Source of the DNA: Aphelocoma coerulescens
Lineage: Eukaryota > Chordata > Aves > Passeriformes > Corvidae
Assembly (NCBI RefSeq): GCF_041296385.1
Contig: NW_027183804.1
Span: 4,092,001 to 4,156,000, forward strand
Direction of reading: 5' to 3'
Length of the DNA: 64,000 nucleotides
Shown: positions 1 through 11,264 of the stretch, one piece after another
Numbering within the stretch: position 1 is the stretch's first letter
How the letters are laid out: each line of letters opens with the position of its first letter
The notes under the pieces: model-generated
The model's database searches: none
What the model was told of the DNA's origin: nothing
What the model saw: only the letters and a program-made list of their open reading frames with translations
Program-made: the position numbers and the translations under genes

Positions 1-744
1 AATATCCTCCGTTAACATGCCCATTTATCCAACTATCAACTCCCCTCTTTTCTATCTCCTCCAAACAGTAAAAATCAACACCCTGAAACCAATTCATTTA
101 TTACACCGTTGCATTTGGTTTAGGGCTGAGCATTTAGCAAGGGGCTGGAATTAGGAGAGGCCTCGGCGTTAGGGCTGGGTTTTACATTACAGCTACCATT
201 GGCGTGAAGGCTAAATGCGGCGTTTGCCTTCAGCCTGGCCTTGGTATTGGCTCTGGGGCTGCACGGGTCTGCCACTGGCATGGGATGAAATCCAGGACTG
301 TGAGCGTGTCTAAACATGGAGTGAGACTGAGATCAGAATGGGCGTGCGCTTTGGGACCGAGCGCACGCCCAGCGGAAAAGAGAAGACGTCACTGCGGGAT
401 GTCCCTGGCATCGTCCCCGCCCTGCTCAGGCACCACCAAACCTGGCGGCAGCTGCCTTGGCCAAGATGCAGGTGCTCCCAGCTCTGGCTGCTCCCGCTTC
501 CGGGTGCTCCCAGCCCCCCTCCAGCTCTGCTGGAGCCCCTTTAGGCACTGCAAGGGTGATTGGCCCCAAACTGGGCCCTACTTTTACTGTCAAATAAAAT
601 ACATCAATTTTTTGGCATCGACATTTAATCTCGTTTGGTTTTAATCTCACATCTGGCAATATTTTGAACCTTCTAAGTTCTTTCTGGTTTATGCTCAGAG
701 ACTTCGCCTGCTTTGCTTTTCTGGGTCTGAACCGGATCGTAACA
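1..744 (+). mobile_element. 5' LTR (left part) of ERVL-like element 1
   Basis: The stretch lies directly upstream of a tRNA-Ser-type primer-binding site at 751. It carries AATAAA at 593-598, at the expected distance from the LTR end, and ends in AACA at about 744, six bases before the primer site. The same LTR-end spacing recurs in the two other primer-site elements of this window. The left LTR boundary is not visible and may lie outside the window. No host gene is seen here. Confidence 0.55.
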
Positions 745-750
745 CTTTAT

Positions 751-768
751 TGGCATAGTCGGCAGGAT
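751..768 (+). promoter_or_regulatory. Retroviral primer-binding site, tRNA-Ser type
   Basis: TGGCATAGTCGGCAGGAT is complementary, with one mismatch, to the 3' end of vertebrate tRNA-Ser(AGA) including CCA. It follows an LTR end and precedes a gag-like region, as a primer-binding site should. The tRNA assignment is from memory of the tRNA sequence. Confidence 0.7.
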
Positions 769-1112
769 CCCCGTAAAATGAGAGTGTTGTTTCCAAAAAA
801 TGCATGAATTGCTAATTCTTATGATTGGATCATTTTAGGAAAATAAAACAACGTACCTTTCTACATTTCCTAACACCTCTCTACCTTTCTTACTCTGTCT
901 TACTCTTTTGTTTGTTTGTTTGTTTGCTTGTGTGTTTGCACATGCACCTGAGCTAAAACGGTGCTCCCGAGGCCCAGGGTCTGGGAAATTGGCACTCCTG
1001 TAGGTAAAAGACCTGGGAGGTTTGGAAAGTAATTTTGAGACTTGTAACTTTGGTAAACACTAGGTGCTCTCGAGGTGTAAGGAGTAGGACCTCAGAAACC
1101 ATTTTGTAAGGG

Positions 1113-2835
1113 GTGTCCCTCAAGAGAGACTACTCCAGTGTTTGTAACTTTCTTTGGTTTGGTAGAAGAGGAACCTTCCCAGAGTGCAGGGGTGAGACTT
1201 TTGTAAATTTACTTTACGCTGGGCATCCTCTAGGAATGATCACTCCGACATTTGTAAGTAACATGGGACATCATACACAAGCTTTGTTTACTTTGTTGGA
1301 TGAATTTGGTGCCAGGCCATCTCCTCCAGGGACGGACTGGGCACAAAACTATTGGTATAATATCCAAGCACTTGTTGATCGAGTCTCTGTCCTGCGCACA
1401 GGAGCGAGACTCAAAAAAGGTAAAGCACAACCAGTGGTATGTTCTGTCTTAGCTGCTGCTGTGCTAGCTGCAGTAGAACACAGAGAGCACCAGCAGAAAG
1501 CTGATATGGAAGTTACTGCTTCATTACAGCATTTGGTTAAAGCATTGCAATTTCAGCTGGAGCTAACACCCACCTCCTCCAGGAAGAGATAAGGAATGAA
1601 AAGGCTACTGTCTGTGTGCTCCGAGAGGAGCTGTTTGCAAGATCAGCAAATGAGGGAAAAAAGGAGTCAGAGCTGGAACTATCTAAAGAAGCGTACCCCC
1701 TCTCGGACTTAGAATCCTTGCGTAATCACTCAGAAAAGCCCTCAGCCTCGCTCCGTCCCTTCATTAAAACAGAATACACCCATGAGGCTTCAGACGACGA
1801 CACACCTGACATAACCACAAAAGAAATCCCATCTACAGCTACTGAATTGGCCAAACTAAAGGAAGGATATAGCCAAAGTCCCAAAGAATCTGAAACTGAA
1901 TGTGTTTGGAGACTCTCTCTCACACGGGCTGACCAAATTCTGTTCTCAGAAAAAGAGGCAGAAGGGTACTGGAGGGGCAGGAGTCTTCCTTACCACAGGA
2001 GATAACCGTGCTCCTTGGTCCCTCCCCAGAGAGCTGCTGATTGGGCTGGCAGACTCAGTCCTTCAGAAAGAGGAGATCCCCTGGCTATAGTAAGGAATGT
2101 CAATCAGACTGTAGAAAGTGTACAGAAAGCGGCTCGTTTACAAATGATGCATGATAGGAAATTAACACCACGAGGTGAATCTCCAGTGATCGTGCCTGTG
2201 GATCCTGAGAGAATGATACCTCTTATCAGAGGCCTCCCTGAAGCTGTGAAACCCATAGGCATGCAGCTAAAAGGACAAATAGAAAGTCTCCCAATTGCAG
2301 AAAGAGCTGTAGCCACCTTGGAGGCAGCAGCTGTTTCCCTCAGTCTTAACCGGGCAAAAGGGAAGGTTTGGACCTGGGGGGGAAGGTGGCACAAGAATTA
2401 ATTAATTACGGGAGAAAATATGGCCCAATTCCTTCAAATACAACTGATTCTAGATCAATTCGGCGCACAGAGTGCAAAACCCTGTCCCCAGCAAAACTCC
2501 AAAAGGTAAGGTTCTCCCCTGGGCTGGGTAGACAAACAAATACAGGGGAAGAACGCAAGGAGAAAAGAAATGCCCTGTGGATTGCGGCCTTACAAAAGGG
2601 AGTCCCAAGGACCCTAATGGATGGCCAGCCCACTAATAAATTAGAACTATTCATCCAAGAGTGGCCAGCAAAAGAGGAACCATTAAAAGCTGTCCCTGCT
2701 ACAGCCCCTCCCCTGGAGGAACCACAAGAAAGGGAAGGTGACAGAAAACCCTTATCTTTGCAGAAGGTAAGCCAGGGGGCGAAGGGTGGATTCACATCAG
2801 GCGCCTTTCTAACAATTCCAGAGGAGACCCGTTAA
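1113..2835 (+). pseudogene. gag-like remnant of ERVL-like element 1
   Basis: Four open blocks in shifting frames (1113-1592, 1616-2005, 2015-2401, 2368-2835) cover the gag position between the primer site and protease. The middle blocks contain a capsid-like segment (VWRLSLTRADQILFSEKEA) of a kind I associate with avian ERVL-type gag, followed by a turn-rich TTGDNRAPWSLPRE stretch. Between 1592 and 2368 the frame changes at least twice, so no full Gag can be made. No convincing CCHC nucleocapsid knuckle was found. The N-terminal block has no motif that I recognise, so its assignment rests on position. Confidence 0.6.
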
Positions 2836-3941
2836 TAACCTGTCCTACTGGTCCCCAAAAAGCCCCAGTAACTTTTTTAGTAGATACTGGTGCTCAGGTG
2901 TCTGCCCTTAAAATTGAAGATGCCTCCTCACGTGGAATCACTCCCTCACGTAAGAGTATACGTGTCACAGATGTTTTTGAGAATAGCCAAGCCCAGATGA
3001 CAGCAAAGGTAAGACGCTGGTTACCGGCAGAAGAGAAAGCAGTTGACACCCTAATGATTACAGGTGAATTTCCTACAAATTCACTGGGTCTGGACCTCCT
3101 AAAGGGAAGGCCTTGGACCAATGAAGAAGGAAAAATAGGGACTTTGGGGCAGGAAACCTCCCATTTGTGTTTGTTAAGTTCTGCTCCTGCTCTTCCCCCC
3201 TCCCTAGTAACCAATGTCAAACCTTACCCCTTGCCTTTAGGAGCCAGAGAAGGAATCACACCAATTATTGCACATTTGAAAGAAAAAGGAATAGTGATTG
3301 CAACACATTCCCCTTACAATGCTCCTGTGTGGCCAGTCCGCAAGCCTAATGGCAACTGGAGACTGACAGGAGACTATCGGCGGCTTAACTCAAATACAGG
3401 GCCTCTCACTGCTGCAGTCCCAAACATTGCTGAGCTGAGAGCTACTAGACAAGAACAAGCTCATCCAATTGTGGCCACTATTGATGTCAAGGACATGTTT
3501 TTTATGGTCCCCTCGCAGGAACAAGATCAGGAGCGTTTTGCTTTCACGGGGGAGGGCCAGCAATATACTTTCACTCGCCTCCCACAAGGATTCAAACACT
3601 CACCCACTCTAGCACATCATGCACTAGCACAAGAATTGTCACTCATTCCTCCTGCACCAGGAGTAAGAGTATACCAATACATTGATGGCATTTTGGTGGC
3701 AGGAGATGAGATTACACCTGTACAAACAACACAAACAAACATCATTAAACATCTAGAATCCCCGGGCTTACGTATTCCTCCTGAAAAAGTACAACTCCCT
3801 TCCCTAGAAGTAAAATTCTTGGGAATCTGGTGGAAAGGAGGAATGGTGTGTATTGCCCCAGACACCCTCAGCCACCTAGACCAAATTGAAACCCCAGAGA
3901 CTAAAAAAGACCTGCGGCATTGTCGCGGGTTGGGTTTGTAA
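2829..3941 (+). pseudogene. ERVL-like protease and reverse transcriptase, truncated
   Basis: One continuous frame carries an aspartic-protease active site DTGA (Asp codon at 2883) and then the fingers and palm of a reverse transcriptase. Visible RT signatures are WPVRKPNGNWR, DYRRLN, VPNIAEL, IDVKDMFF, FAFTGEGQQYTF and LPQGFKHSP. The VPNI and FAFTxEGxQxTF blocks are typical of class III (ERVL/spuma-like) RT. The catalytic YxDD box reads YIDG (3678-3689), so the second Asp is lost. The frame stops at 3939, just after the thumb-start KKDLRH region, where a minus-strand LTR with its own primer site begins. RNase H and integrase are missing. The element is dead. Confidence 0.85.
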
Positions 3942-3958
3942 CCTGGGCGGAAACACCA
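3941..3958 (-). promoter_or_regulatory. Retroviral primer-binding site, tRNA-Val type, minus strand
   Basis: The plus strand reads ACCTGGGCGGAAACACCA. Its last 14 bases match the 3' end of vertebrate tRNA-Val plus CCA exactly, so the minus strand holds a TGG-initial primer site. Six bases separate it from an LTR edge at 3965, the same spacing seen at 744-751. It marks the start of a minus-strand provirus whose internal part has been replaced by element 1 sequence. Confidence 0.6.
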
Positions 3959-3964
3959 ATTTAG

Positions 3965-5264
3965 TGTAGTGATTTGGTCTAAAATACTCATTACTGTTTA
4001 TCTTCTGTGAGATAAGAATTAGGAGAAATGCAAAGCAGGCACCAACTTGAATGAATATAAAGAAGTTTATTAACAGACCTAAAAGAAGAAAAGAAAAAAA
4101 ATTATACCACCTTTAGAACTCTCCTCCTCCCCCCACCTTCCTCCCTTCTCCCACTGACAATGTAAAGACAACCCTTAAGATGCTCAGTCTGTTTACCACT
4201 TCCATAATAACCTTGTTCAGTCCATTTAGAAAGAGAAGTCTCTTTTTGCTCGTGCTATGAAAACAGTATCACACCGAGACAGCCACCCACTTCCAAATAT
4301 TGTTCAGTCCATTTAGGAAGAGGAGTCTCTCTGCTCACAATGTGAGTCCCTTCCCCTGACTTGCAGCTTTTCCCGCAACTGCTTTCGAGGGTCCACTCTT
4401 GAAGTTTTTCGGGGTACAATTTTAAGGTTGAGCTGTTCAGAAAAAAAAACAGAGGCCCTTCTCCTTCCCTGGGAGCAAAGGGTCATCTTCATCTTTAAGA
4501 CTATCTCTGGGAGCATCTCTAGGAATTGCGGTTTTTCTCCTTTCCTCTTTGGAGCAAAAGTCCTCATCTGGTTCATCTGGTTCATCTCTCCCTGTCCAAA
4601 CTTCTCATGAAATTACAGCTGCGTCAGCATCTGCCTATTGCTTACGAGTTGAACACTCCACCCCCCATATCTTCATGAAATTACAACGGGATACTCTGAT
4701 ATATCATAGCTTCACAACAGACTTTCAGCTTTAAGCATCTCCTCTCTCTCTTCCCTCAGGTTTTCAGGTCTTCACAGCAATAAAAGGGTTAATCTCACCT
4801 CGGCCTTGCAGCTGGAATGTGGCTTATCGCAGTTGGTCACCTGACCTCTGTCGGACAGAGGTGCCGCTTTGCTGAATCTCGGCCGCAGTGGAGGGGGGGG
4901 TTCCGAGCCGCTCCGGCTGCCCACGGCAAGGCAGTGGGGGGGGGTTCCACGGCTGGAACAGGCCCATGGCTCCAGGCTGGCTGTGGCCCGGCCTGGCCTG
5001 GCCCAAGCAGGGTCTGGCCGGGCCCGCTGGCCCCCGCACGGGGCCTGCAGCCACCTGTCCCAGCGCCGGAAACGAGAGAGAGCTTGGGGGGAAGTTTGTC
5101 TATTCTTAAGTGTGTATCACAGAGGCGGTCACAACTTTAAGTGGCTTAAAGAATTGTCCATATTCAAACTGGCCAGCTGATAGGTTCTATCAGGTCCCAG
5201 AGGAAGCTGTAAGCACCCCTTAGCAAGGACATCCCTTCCGGGACTATGCTAGCTAACCTATGAC
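3965..5264 (-). mobile_element. LTR of a minus-strand ERV (tRNA-Val type)
   Basis: The block starts TGTAGTG next to the primer site and probably ends ATGACA at 5264, where the next duplicated segment begins, giving TGT...ACA ends. On the minus strand AATAAA lies at 4071-4066, about 100 bases from the LTR end. The middle holds a degenerate tandem repeat (TTCAGTCCATTTAG at about 4215 and 4303). The upstream third (4860-5090) is GC-rich. The 1.3-kb length is long, so part may be non-LTR. No gene is seen. Confidence 0.5.
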
Positions 5265-5268
5265 AGGG

Positions 5269-6720
5269 TTTTACATCAATCCTATTGTTTTAGGTATTGA
5301 ATAGGATTTTCTAAGGGGATACTATTGATTGGATCTGGATGAAGATGATCAATAATTGTGTATTTATAATAATAATAGAAACAATGTTCCTGACTTCTGG
5401 GAAGGGAAATGCAGTTTTCAAAGTCAGTGCAAGATGTTGGCAGATGACAGAATGTAACCCCTGTAACAGCTTGTTTGCCAACACCAACCTCTGCAGAAAA
5501 TCCAGTTCCGTGGGGAGCTGAAGTCAGCAATTTGCCAAAAATCTGGGAACACGTGTGGGAAGGAAATAGCACCCAGGGCACCTGGACAGGGATGGAAGGA
5601 GAATATTCCTTACCATGGGCACATCAGAACAATCCTGCTGAGAATTGTAACATTTCCAAAGCAGATCTGGAAATTACCTCAGGAAATATTGATCAGCTGA
5701 CAGATTGCACTGATACCCCCTGGAGCTGTCAAATTCCAGCAGTATGGAATCGCCCTCAGACAGGACAATGGGAATGTTTCCAGGCAGTTCAGGGGTGTCT
5801 GGGCTGGGAAGGGAGCCCAGGCCTCCCACAGGACCCCTTACAGGTGGGGATAAAATATCCTGATTGAACAAGGTCAAGGCCAAAGGATCCCAGGACAAAG
5901 GAAAAGTGGGATTGCCCTGGGACAGGCAGTTGAGCTGTTTGGAATCCTGAGGTCCAGCAGCTCCTGGCTGTGGCCCAGGCTCTGAGGCTGGGCTGTGTTT
6001 GTAGAAATGATTCTGCCTTTCTCAGGGACACCTGGGCTGAGCCAACAAACAACCAGCCTTGGAGAGGCACAGAGTGTCAGCAGGGCACAGTCAGATCCTT
6101 AGGAGCCCCAGGATGGGTGGGAAGTGATGGAATTTGGAGCAGACGTTTGGCCCTGGGAGAATCAGGAGCACCATGGACACTGGGGGTATTAACGTTCCGT
6201 CCCTCGTGCAAGGAGTCACCACCGGGAACCCGACTGTGGGGAAAGGTTAAAGGGGATGGAACTTGGAAACATCCCAGTGTGGGAACTACAGCGGGATGGA
6301 TTTTAGAATCCAACTCTGCTCCGCAAAGATCTGCCTTTAGGAACAGACCAGCCACACACCATTGGGCTCTGCAGATGGAAACTTTAGGGAATGCAGCTCC
6401 TTTGGGGTTTGCTGAAATAAAGGAACAATTGCCAGCCACAGCTAAAATGACCTTACAGAGCAGATTGGCTTTAGCCCCATTGCTGCTACATGGACAGGGA
6501 GTATGTGGATTCTTGAACTGAAACAGCAACACTTGTTGTGTGCACATTCCAAATGTGATGCTGGATGGGATGATTGGGTAGAGAGGATAAAATCAGTTGC
6601 TGCATCCAGCAGGGAATTAAGGGGAGGGTTAAACAGTAACTGGTTGGATAAAATATTTAAAGGACTTGGATTTTCCCTGACTGATGGTTGGCCTGACTTT
6701 TGCAAAGTCTAACTGGGATC
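5269..6720 (+). pseudogene. Class I ERV envelope remnant, copy A
   Basis: This segment is shared with 55919-56530, where it follows a gammaretrovirus-like integrase, so it is the env part of a class I element. Tryptophan- and cysteine-rich surface-subunit text runs from 5475 to about 5867 and from 5970 to 6521. A transmembrane-subunit stretch with LQSRLAL, GVCGF and, after an in-frame stop at 6519-6521, a CC pair follows. This is the immunosuppressive-domain/CX6CC region, interrupted. A later block (6503-6712) ends with the membrane-proximal WLDKIFKGLGFSLTDGW motif in another frame. Several stops and frameshifts exclude a functional Env. It is followed by a purine tract and a 3' LTR. Confidence 0.65.
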
Positions 6721-6864
6721 ACAGCAATACTTGTGCTTCTGACACTTGCTTTGAGCTGTGTAAAGAACATGGTTGTGAAAGCAGCTGAGGAACTCGTGGG
6801 ATGTGAGTAAAGGAGCAGAGTGAGGCTTACGAAGGCTTGAAGGGAAGAGAAGCTTCCCAACCCT

Positions 6865-6880
6865 CCAAGAGGGGGAAATT
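6865..6880 (+). other. Polypurine tract before LTR A
   Basis: AAGAGGGGGAAATT directly precedes the TG that starts the LTR at 6881. The equivalent tract in copy B is GGGGGGGAAATT before 56702. Confidence 0.6.
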
Positions 6881-7334
6881 TGCCAGATGAAAAACCGTTT
6901 GCACCTGGTGGGTTCATACAATGCTTCTTCTCCAAAAGCCACTGGCCATGGAACCGCACAAGGCTGATTCTGTGGGCAGCAACCAGCCCAGGTGTGCCAA
7001 CTTTCACCAGTTCACCGGGCAGTCAGGGCTGGCTTTGGGGTCACCGACCACCAGGGACCCCCAAAGAGAGCCCCAGGGCAGAAGAACGGATGTGCAAAGG
7101 GGTGGGGGAAATATGCAATGATTTTGGGGCAATGATTCTCGTGTGTGTGTTTCTTGTGGGACAATCTGGGAATGAGTCTGTGAAACCCAGTCTGCAAACA
7201 GGAACATTCCTGAACTCGGCACACACGACTTTGGGAGGGGCTCTCCCCTCGTGCATCCGGCCCAATAAAGAATGCTGCTGCTTCGTGCTGCGCTGGTGCT
7301 GAGGAGGTTTTGTTTCACCGAAGTTTTGGTAACA
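6881..7334 (+). mobile_element. 3' LTR of class I ERV, copy A
   Basis: A 454-bp LTR starts TGCCAGATG right after the polypurine tract and ends GTAACA. AATAAA is at 7264-7269, and the TGCTGCTTCGTGCTGCG downstream element is typical of an R/U5 junction. Copy B (56702-57154) differs by a handful of substitutions and one base in length, consistent with segmental duplication rather than separate insertion. Confidence 0.75.
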
Positions 7335-7364
7335 GCTCTGTGCCTGTGTCACAGAGCCACAGAG

Positions 7365-7856
7365 CAGCTGTGATGTCAGAAAGGGGCTGTGTGACATCAC
7401 AGAGCGGGCTGTGACATCACAGGGTATTGGTGTGACATCACAGAGAGGGCTGTGACATCACAGAACAGGCGGTGACATCCCAGAGTGGGTTGTGACATCA
7501 CAGGGTGGCTGTATGACATCACAGAGTCATCTGTGACATCATGGAGTAGCTCTGTGACATCACAGAGGAGATTGTGACACCACAGGATGGCTGTATGACA
7601 TGACAGAGTCAGCTGTGACATCACAGAGCAGTTGTGTGATGTCACAGAGAGGTCTGTGACATTACAGGTGGTGTGACATCACAGAGTGGCTATGACATTA
7701 CAGGGTTGTCATGTGACATCACAGATATGGCTATGATATCACTGGGCACAGGTGTGACATCATAGAGCGGACTATGACATCACTGAGTGGTTGTGACATC
7801 CCAGGGTGGCTGTGTGACATCCCAGGGTGGCTGTGTGACATCCCAGGGGTTGGATG
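7365..7856. repeat. Minisatellite of TGACATCACAGAG units, copy A
   Basis: About twenty imperfect units of roughly 20-30 bp, each built on TGTGACATCACAGAG followed by a short variable GGCTG-like tail, lie directly beyond the LTR end. Each unit contains TGACATCA, one base from the palindromic CRE TGACGTCA. The homologous array at 57180-57425 is about half as long. Open frames across it are repeat artefacts. Confidence 0.9.
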
Positions 7857-8652
7857 CCATGGCAACCCTCATCAGTTCCAGTTCCCTTGGAAACCCCCCC
7901 AGGAGCCATTGCTGCACTCAGGGTCCGTGGCCACTTGCCCGCAGACCTGTGGCTGCCCTCGGCTGCCATGGCAGCCCTCAGGACAGAGCGGTGCCGGGGC
8001 TGGTGCCAGCTACAATTGCACTGACACTCGCTGATGCCCTCAGGTGCCACGGCAGCGGCCACAGGGACCCGTTCCTCACTTTGGTGCCACGGACACCAAC
8101 GCTTGGCCCCGCTGCCATGGGGATTGGCACGCTCACCTGCACTCAGGGCCCGTGGCCGGCCACTGCTGCCATGGACACGGGCACGGAGCCCTGGGCCACA
8201 GTCGGCTGCCGTGGCCACCAGCCCAAGGTCCCGTGGCCAGGGCCGGGGCCATGGAAAGGAACCCGTGGAGCCGTGGTGATGGTGGGTGGCCATGGGGTGC
8301 TGCTGTGGGCTGGGGCAGAGGGAATTTCCTTGCCAGGCCTTTCTCTGGGGCTGTGTTTGGCTCTGTGCTGAGCACAGCGTTGCTCACACAGAGATGGTTT
8401 TGTTCTTGCTGAGCTTGCACAGAGCCAAGGCCTTTCCTGCCCCTCGTCCGGCCACGCTGGGGAGGGGCTGGGGGTGTGGGGGAGCTCGGCAGGGGTCACA
8501 GCCAGGACAGGTGACCCCAACTGACCCCAGGCATATCCCAGACCACAGGACATCATGGCCAGTGTATAAAGTGGGGGGAACAAGGAGGAAGGGGGGACAT
8601 TTGGAGTGAGGGTTTTTGTCTTCCCAGGTAACACTCAGGCAGGATGGGGCCC
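7857..8652. other. GC-rich duplicated stretch without recognised gene
   Basis: 7857-8424 is GC-rich and repeats CCATGG-centred phrases (GCTGCCATGGCAGCC, GTGGCCACT). It is present almost unchanged at 57426-58010. 8425-8652 is unique to this copy and holds a TATA-like GTATAAAGTG at 8563-8572 followed by a purine-rich run. Open frames here have composition-driven residues only and no recognised domain. Confidence 0.6.
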
Positions 8653-9388
8653 TGTTTTGCCAGTGGGCAGGGTCAGCACCAAAGACACAGACACCAACTG
8701 AAGGAATTGTGCAATTTATAGAATGCAAATCTGCAAAAAGTCACAAAAGCATAAGCTCAGCAAAGCACATAATCATTAGCAAAGAATCACAGCAGGAGCA
8801 GCTCAGCAATGCCCCCAACCATCAGTGCCAAAGATTGCCTGCAGTGATTAACCAAGATCCAGCCCCAGTGACCCTCAGACTTTACCATCACCCAGAGCCA
8901 CCCATCAGCTGCGGGAAGCTGTCCCAGCCAAGGACTGCAGAGCCACTCCCGGACACTGGGAATTCCTGCAGCTGCCTCCAGCCACAGCTGAGGCTCCAAC
9001 CCCGCTGCGAGAGGGCCCAGCTTTGACAGTGCTGGAGAAACAAACTGACAGCACTTCCAGTGCGGGAACATCTGCTTTCATCCTCCTCTTGGCTTCCTCC
9101 TAAGCCTGGCCAGGGCTCAAGGAGGAGCCAAGGGAGCTGACTTTGACCATACAGCCCCAAACAAGGCCAGATGTGGCCTTGTCCGGTTTCTAAATACAGA
9201 AAGGTAAATCTGTGTTTCACCAATGCACAGGTACATAGAACATATTGTTAATAGTACTTTGTTAATGAGTTAATGAGTGGGATACAAAGATAACATTTGG
9301 TTGGAAGGTTCATCAGGAGGTCAGCTTTGGCCCAGGGCCTCTTGTTCAGGCCTCACTCAGGGCCTGGTGTTCAGGCCTTGGAACTTCA
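8653..9388 (-). mobile_element. 3' LTR of ERVL-like element 2 (minus)
   Basis: This 736-bp block is homologous over its length to 12039-12736, and the two bracket minus-strand ERV genes. On the plus strand it runs from TGTTTTGCCAG to AACTTCA, giving TG...CA ends on either strand. It differs from its partner by short indels and substitutions, most clearly an insertion of about 60 bp near 8710-8770, so the pair has diverged since insertion. Bases just outside (GGGCC left, GGGAC right of the partner) could be a decayed 5-bp target duplication. Confidence 0.75.
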
Positions 9389-9657
9389 ATTGCTCCTTTG
9401 ACCTAGAGATGAACTACAACCTTCATAACAATTCTTTCAATAACAGAGTCTTAGATTTAGGTATTAGGCAAAATTGGAGAACAAGAGGTGATGTCTTTAA
9501 GTGCTGCTCAAGGTCATCACTCACAGCTATAATTCACATTCCTTTTAAAACAAGCCTCATTAGTTGCTATTCTCTGTTATTTATCAAATCCCCCTTTTTC
9601 TAGAGACTGTGTCTCTTTTTAGACAAGTCTCAGTGCTCCATTTCCCAGCACAAAGTG

Positions 9658-10128
9658 TCACAACAGCTCTGACATGGAATCATAACACACCAAGTGCTCA
9701 CACTGCAGTGATGACAGTGACTGCCACAAATGCATTTGGCAGCAGCCTCCAGTTTGGCAGCCCCAAAGCCAATCCCAGCAAGGAGAATTTGCTTCTTTCT
9801 GCCACTCTTCCACTGCTCTTTCCATCGAGGTGATTCCTGACTGTTGGACTTCAAACCCATCACTGATAACAGTGCAGCATTCCTGTCCTAGAATAGCCCA
9901 GGCTCCTCCTTGGCCAGCAGGCAGATAATCCAAGGCCATGCGGGTCTGCAGAGCCCCCGTTCGTGTTTGTTGGAGCTCACAGGATGTGCTGTTGGATATT
10001 TTAACAGTATCATTTGCTGCTTCTTCTAATAATCGATTCAGCTCGTTAATGGGAACTCCACAGGACGAGGCAGCGCATGTGGGGCACAGGGTGAACCAGA
10101 ATCTTTGGCTTTCTGAAATCCAAGGCAC
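9658..10128 (-). pseudogene. Envelope transmembrane-subunit remnant of element 2
   Basis: The minus strand encodes a heptad-rich helix (NELNRLLEEAANDTVKIS) followed by LQTRMALDYL, an immunosuppressive-domain-like block, and then AWAILGQECC. The latter is the CX6CC disulfide motif with Trp in place of the first Cys. The downstream membrane anchor is lost through frame change. The position, after integrase and dUTPase and before the 3' LTR, is right for env. No convincing surface subunit was found. ERVL elements of mammals lack env, so its presence here is notable. Confidence 0.65.
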
Positions 10129-10190
10129 TCTTTGGGTGGAAAATGTTCTCTTAACATGAAGCTCTTCCTTACAGTTGTTGCTGAAGCACC

Positions 10191-10832
10191 CTAAAGGGAG
10201 GCATCACTCTTTTTCCTCAGTCTCATTGGGGTTAGGAACAATAATTCCATTGTCCATGGAGCTGGCACCTTTTTAATTCCAGAATAATGCCCCCAAGGTC
10301 CTTTGCTGTTCAGCTTTACTGCGGTGTCGGGGGTAACAAGGCTTGGTGGGTCCTTTCCCCTTTGGCTGGAGAGGTGCCGGGTCCCAGTCCCTGAGGGGCA
10401 CCCAGGCTCCTGGCTGGAATCCGTGTGGAAGTCACTCAGAGTCACATCAGCCTTCACATGGAGCCCCGTGGATCAGAGCATTTTCCAAAGGGGCCGTTGG
10501 GGCAAACAGGGAGATTGGGTCTGGCCAGATCTGTAAAACAATATCCTGTAACATCTCCTTGTTCTCACACAGAACACTTGGCTGCAGGGACACATTCCCA
10601 TCGTTCTGCCCAGGTTCCAGGATTCAAACAGTGCTGTCTTTCCCCGGAGCTGTTCCTTCAGCTGCCTCGGGAGGGCCTTTGGGCCTCTGGACCCACACTC
10701 TGGCTCCATTATTAGGACTGCTGGATCCAACCCCTTTATCTCCACCAACAGTGCTAACTGGAGGTGGATCTCCTTTTTTCACAATTGTTTATAAAACTGC
10801 AATATCAATAATTGTGCTGGCCTGTCATGGAG
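10191..10832 (-). pseudogene. Degraded ERV internal sequence between dUTPase and env
   Basis: Open minus-strand pieces (10191-10457, 10473-10748) contain [16 protein letters not shown] and a RPAQLLILQF-like string. The latter resembles the dUTPase region that follows the active site. No complete domain can be assigned. It is retained between flanking ERV genes and has no host-like exon. Confidence 0.45.
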
Positions 10833-11264
10833 CTAAATAATCCAATCTTGTTCATTATCATTTAACAGAATTACTTTGATCTCTCCTTGATAATCTGCAT
10901 CAATTCCTCCTCCCAGGACATGAACACTTTGCAGGGCCAAGCTCCAGCGAGCAGTTATCAAACCAAAGTGTCCCGGAGGAATCTGAATTCCTATTCCTGC
11001 ATTGATAACTCTCACTTGCTTCTGATTTATCCCAATTAATCCTAATGCAGGAAGGCCCAGCCCTGCAGCCTCTGGGGTGGCCCTGTCAGGGCCCATCGCA
11101 CCCAGAAGGATTTCCCAGGAAGTCCAAGTCTCCCTGTCCATGGGTGGATTTGCAGACTGGGTGCAGCCGGGCACACCCAGGGGTTTCCATTTCCCCAGCG
11201 GGGCCATTGTTAAGGCTATGGAGCACATCTGGGAGATGGGTTCTCCATCAGGACGGGTTCCCAT
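10833..11264 (-). pseudogene. Retroviral dUTPase-like domain of element 2
   Basis: The residues [18 protein letters not shown], the substrate loop [18 protein letters not shown] and the preceding LALQSVHV correspond to dUTPase motifs 2-3 (uracil pocket with the catalytic Asp of IDxDYxG). The domain follows an integrase fragment, which is the ERVL gene order. Non-primate lentiviruses and betaretroviruses carry dUTPase elsewhere in the genome. The N-terminal half is not dUTPase-like and motif 1 is unclear. Stops after DWII end the frame. Not functional. Confidence 0.8.

Noticed and set aside
3959..3975. TAGTGTAGTG next to the tRNA-Val primer site resembles the 5' part of tRNA-Val itself
   Set aside because: Only ten bases match, the order is wrong for a tRNA gene (3' end precedes 5' part), and no anticodon arm is present. 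Taken as chance within the LTR end.
7397..8293. Long frames with repeated VMSQ/CDVT or CHTATLG text on the minus strand
   Set aside because: They are translations of the TGACATCA minisatellite and neighbouring CCATGG repeats. The text repeats with the DNA period and appears in several frames.
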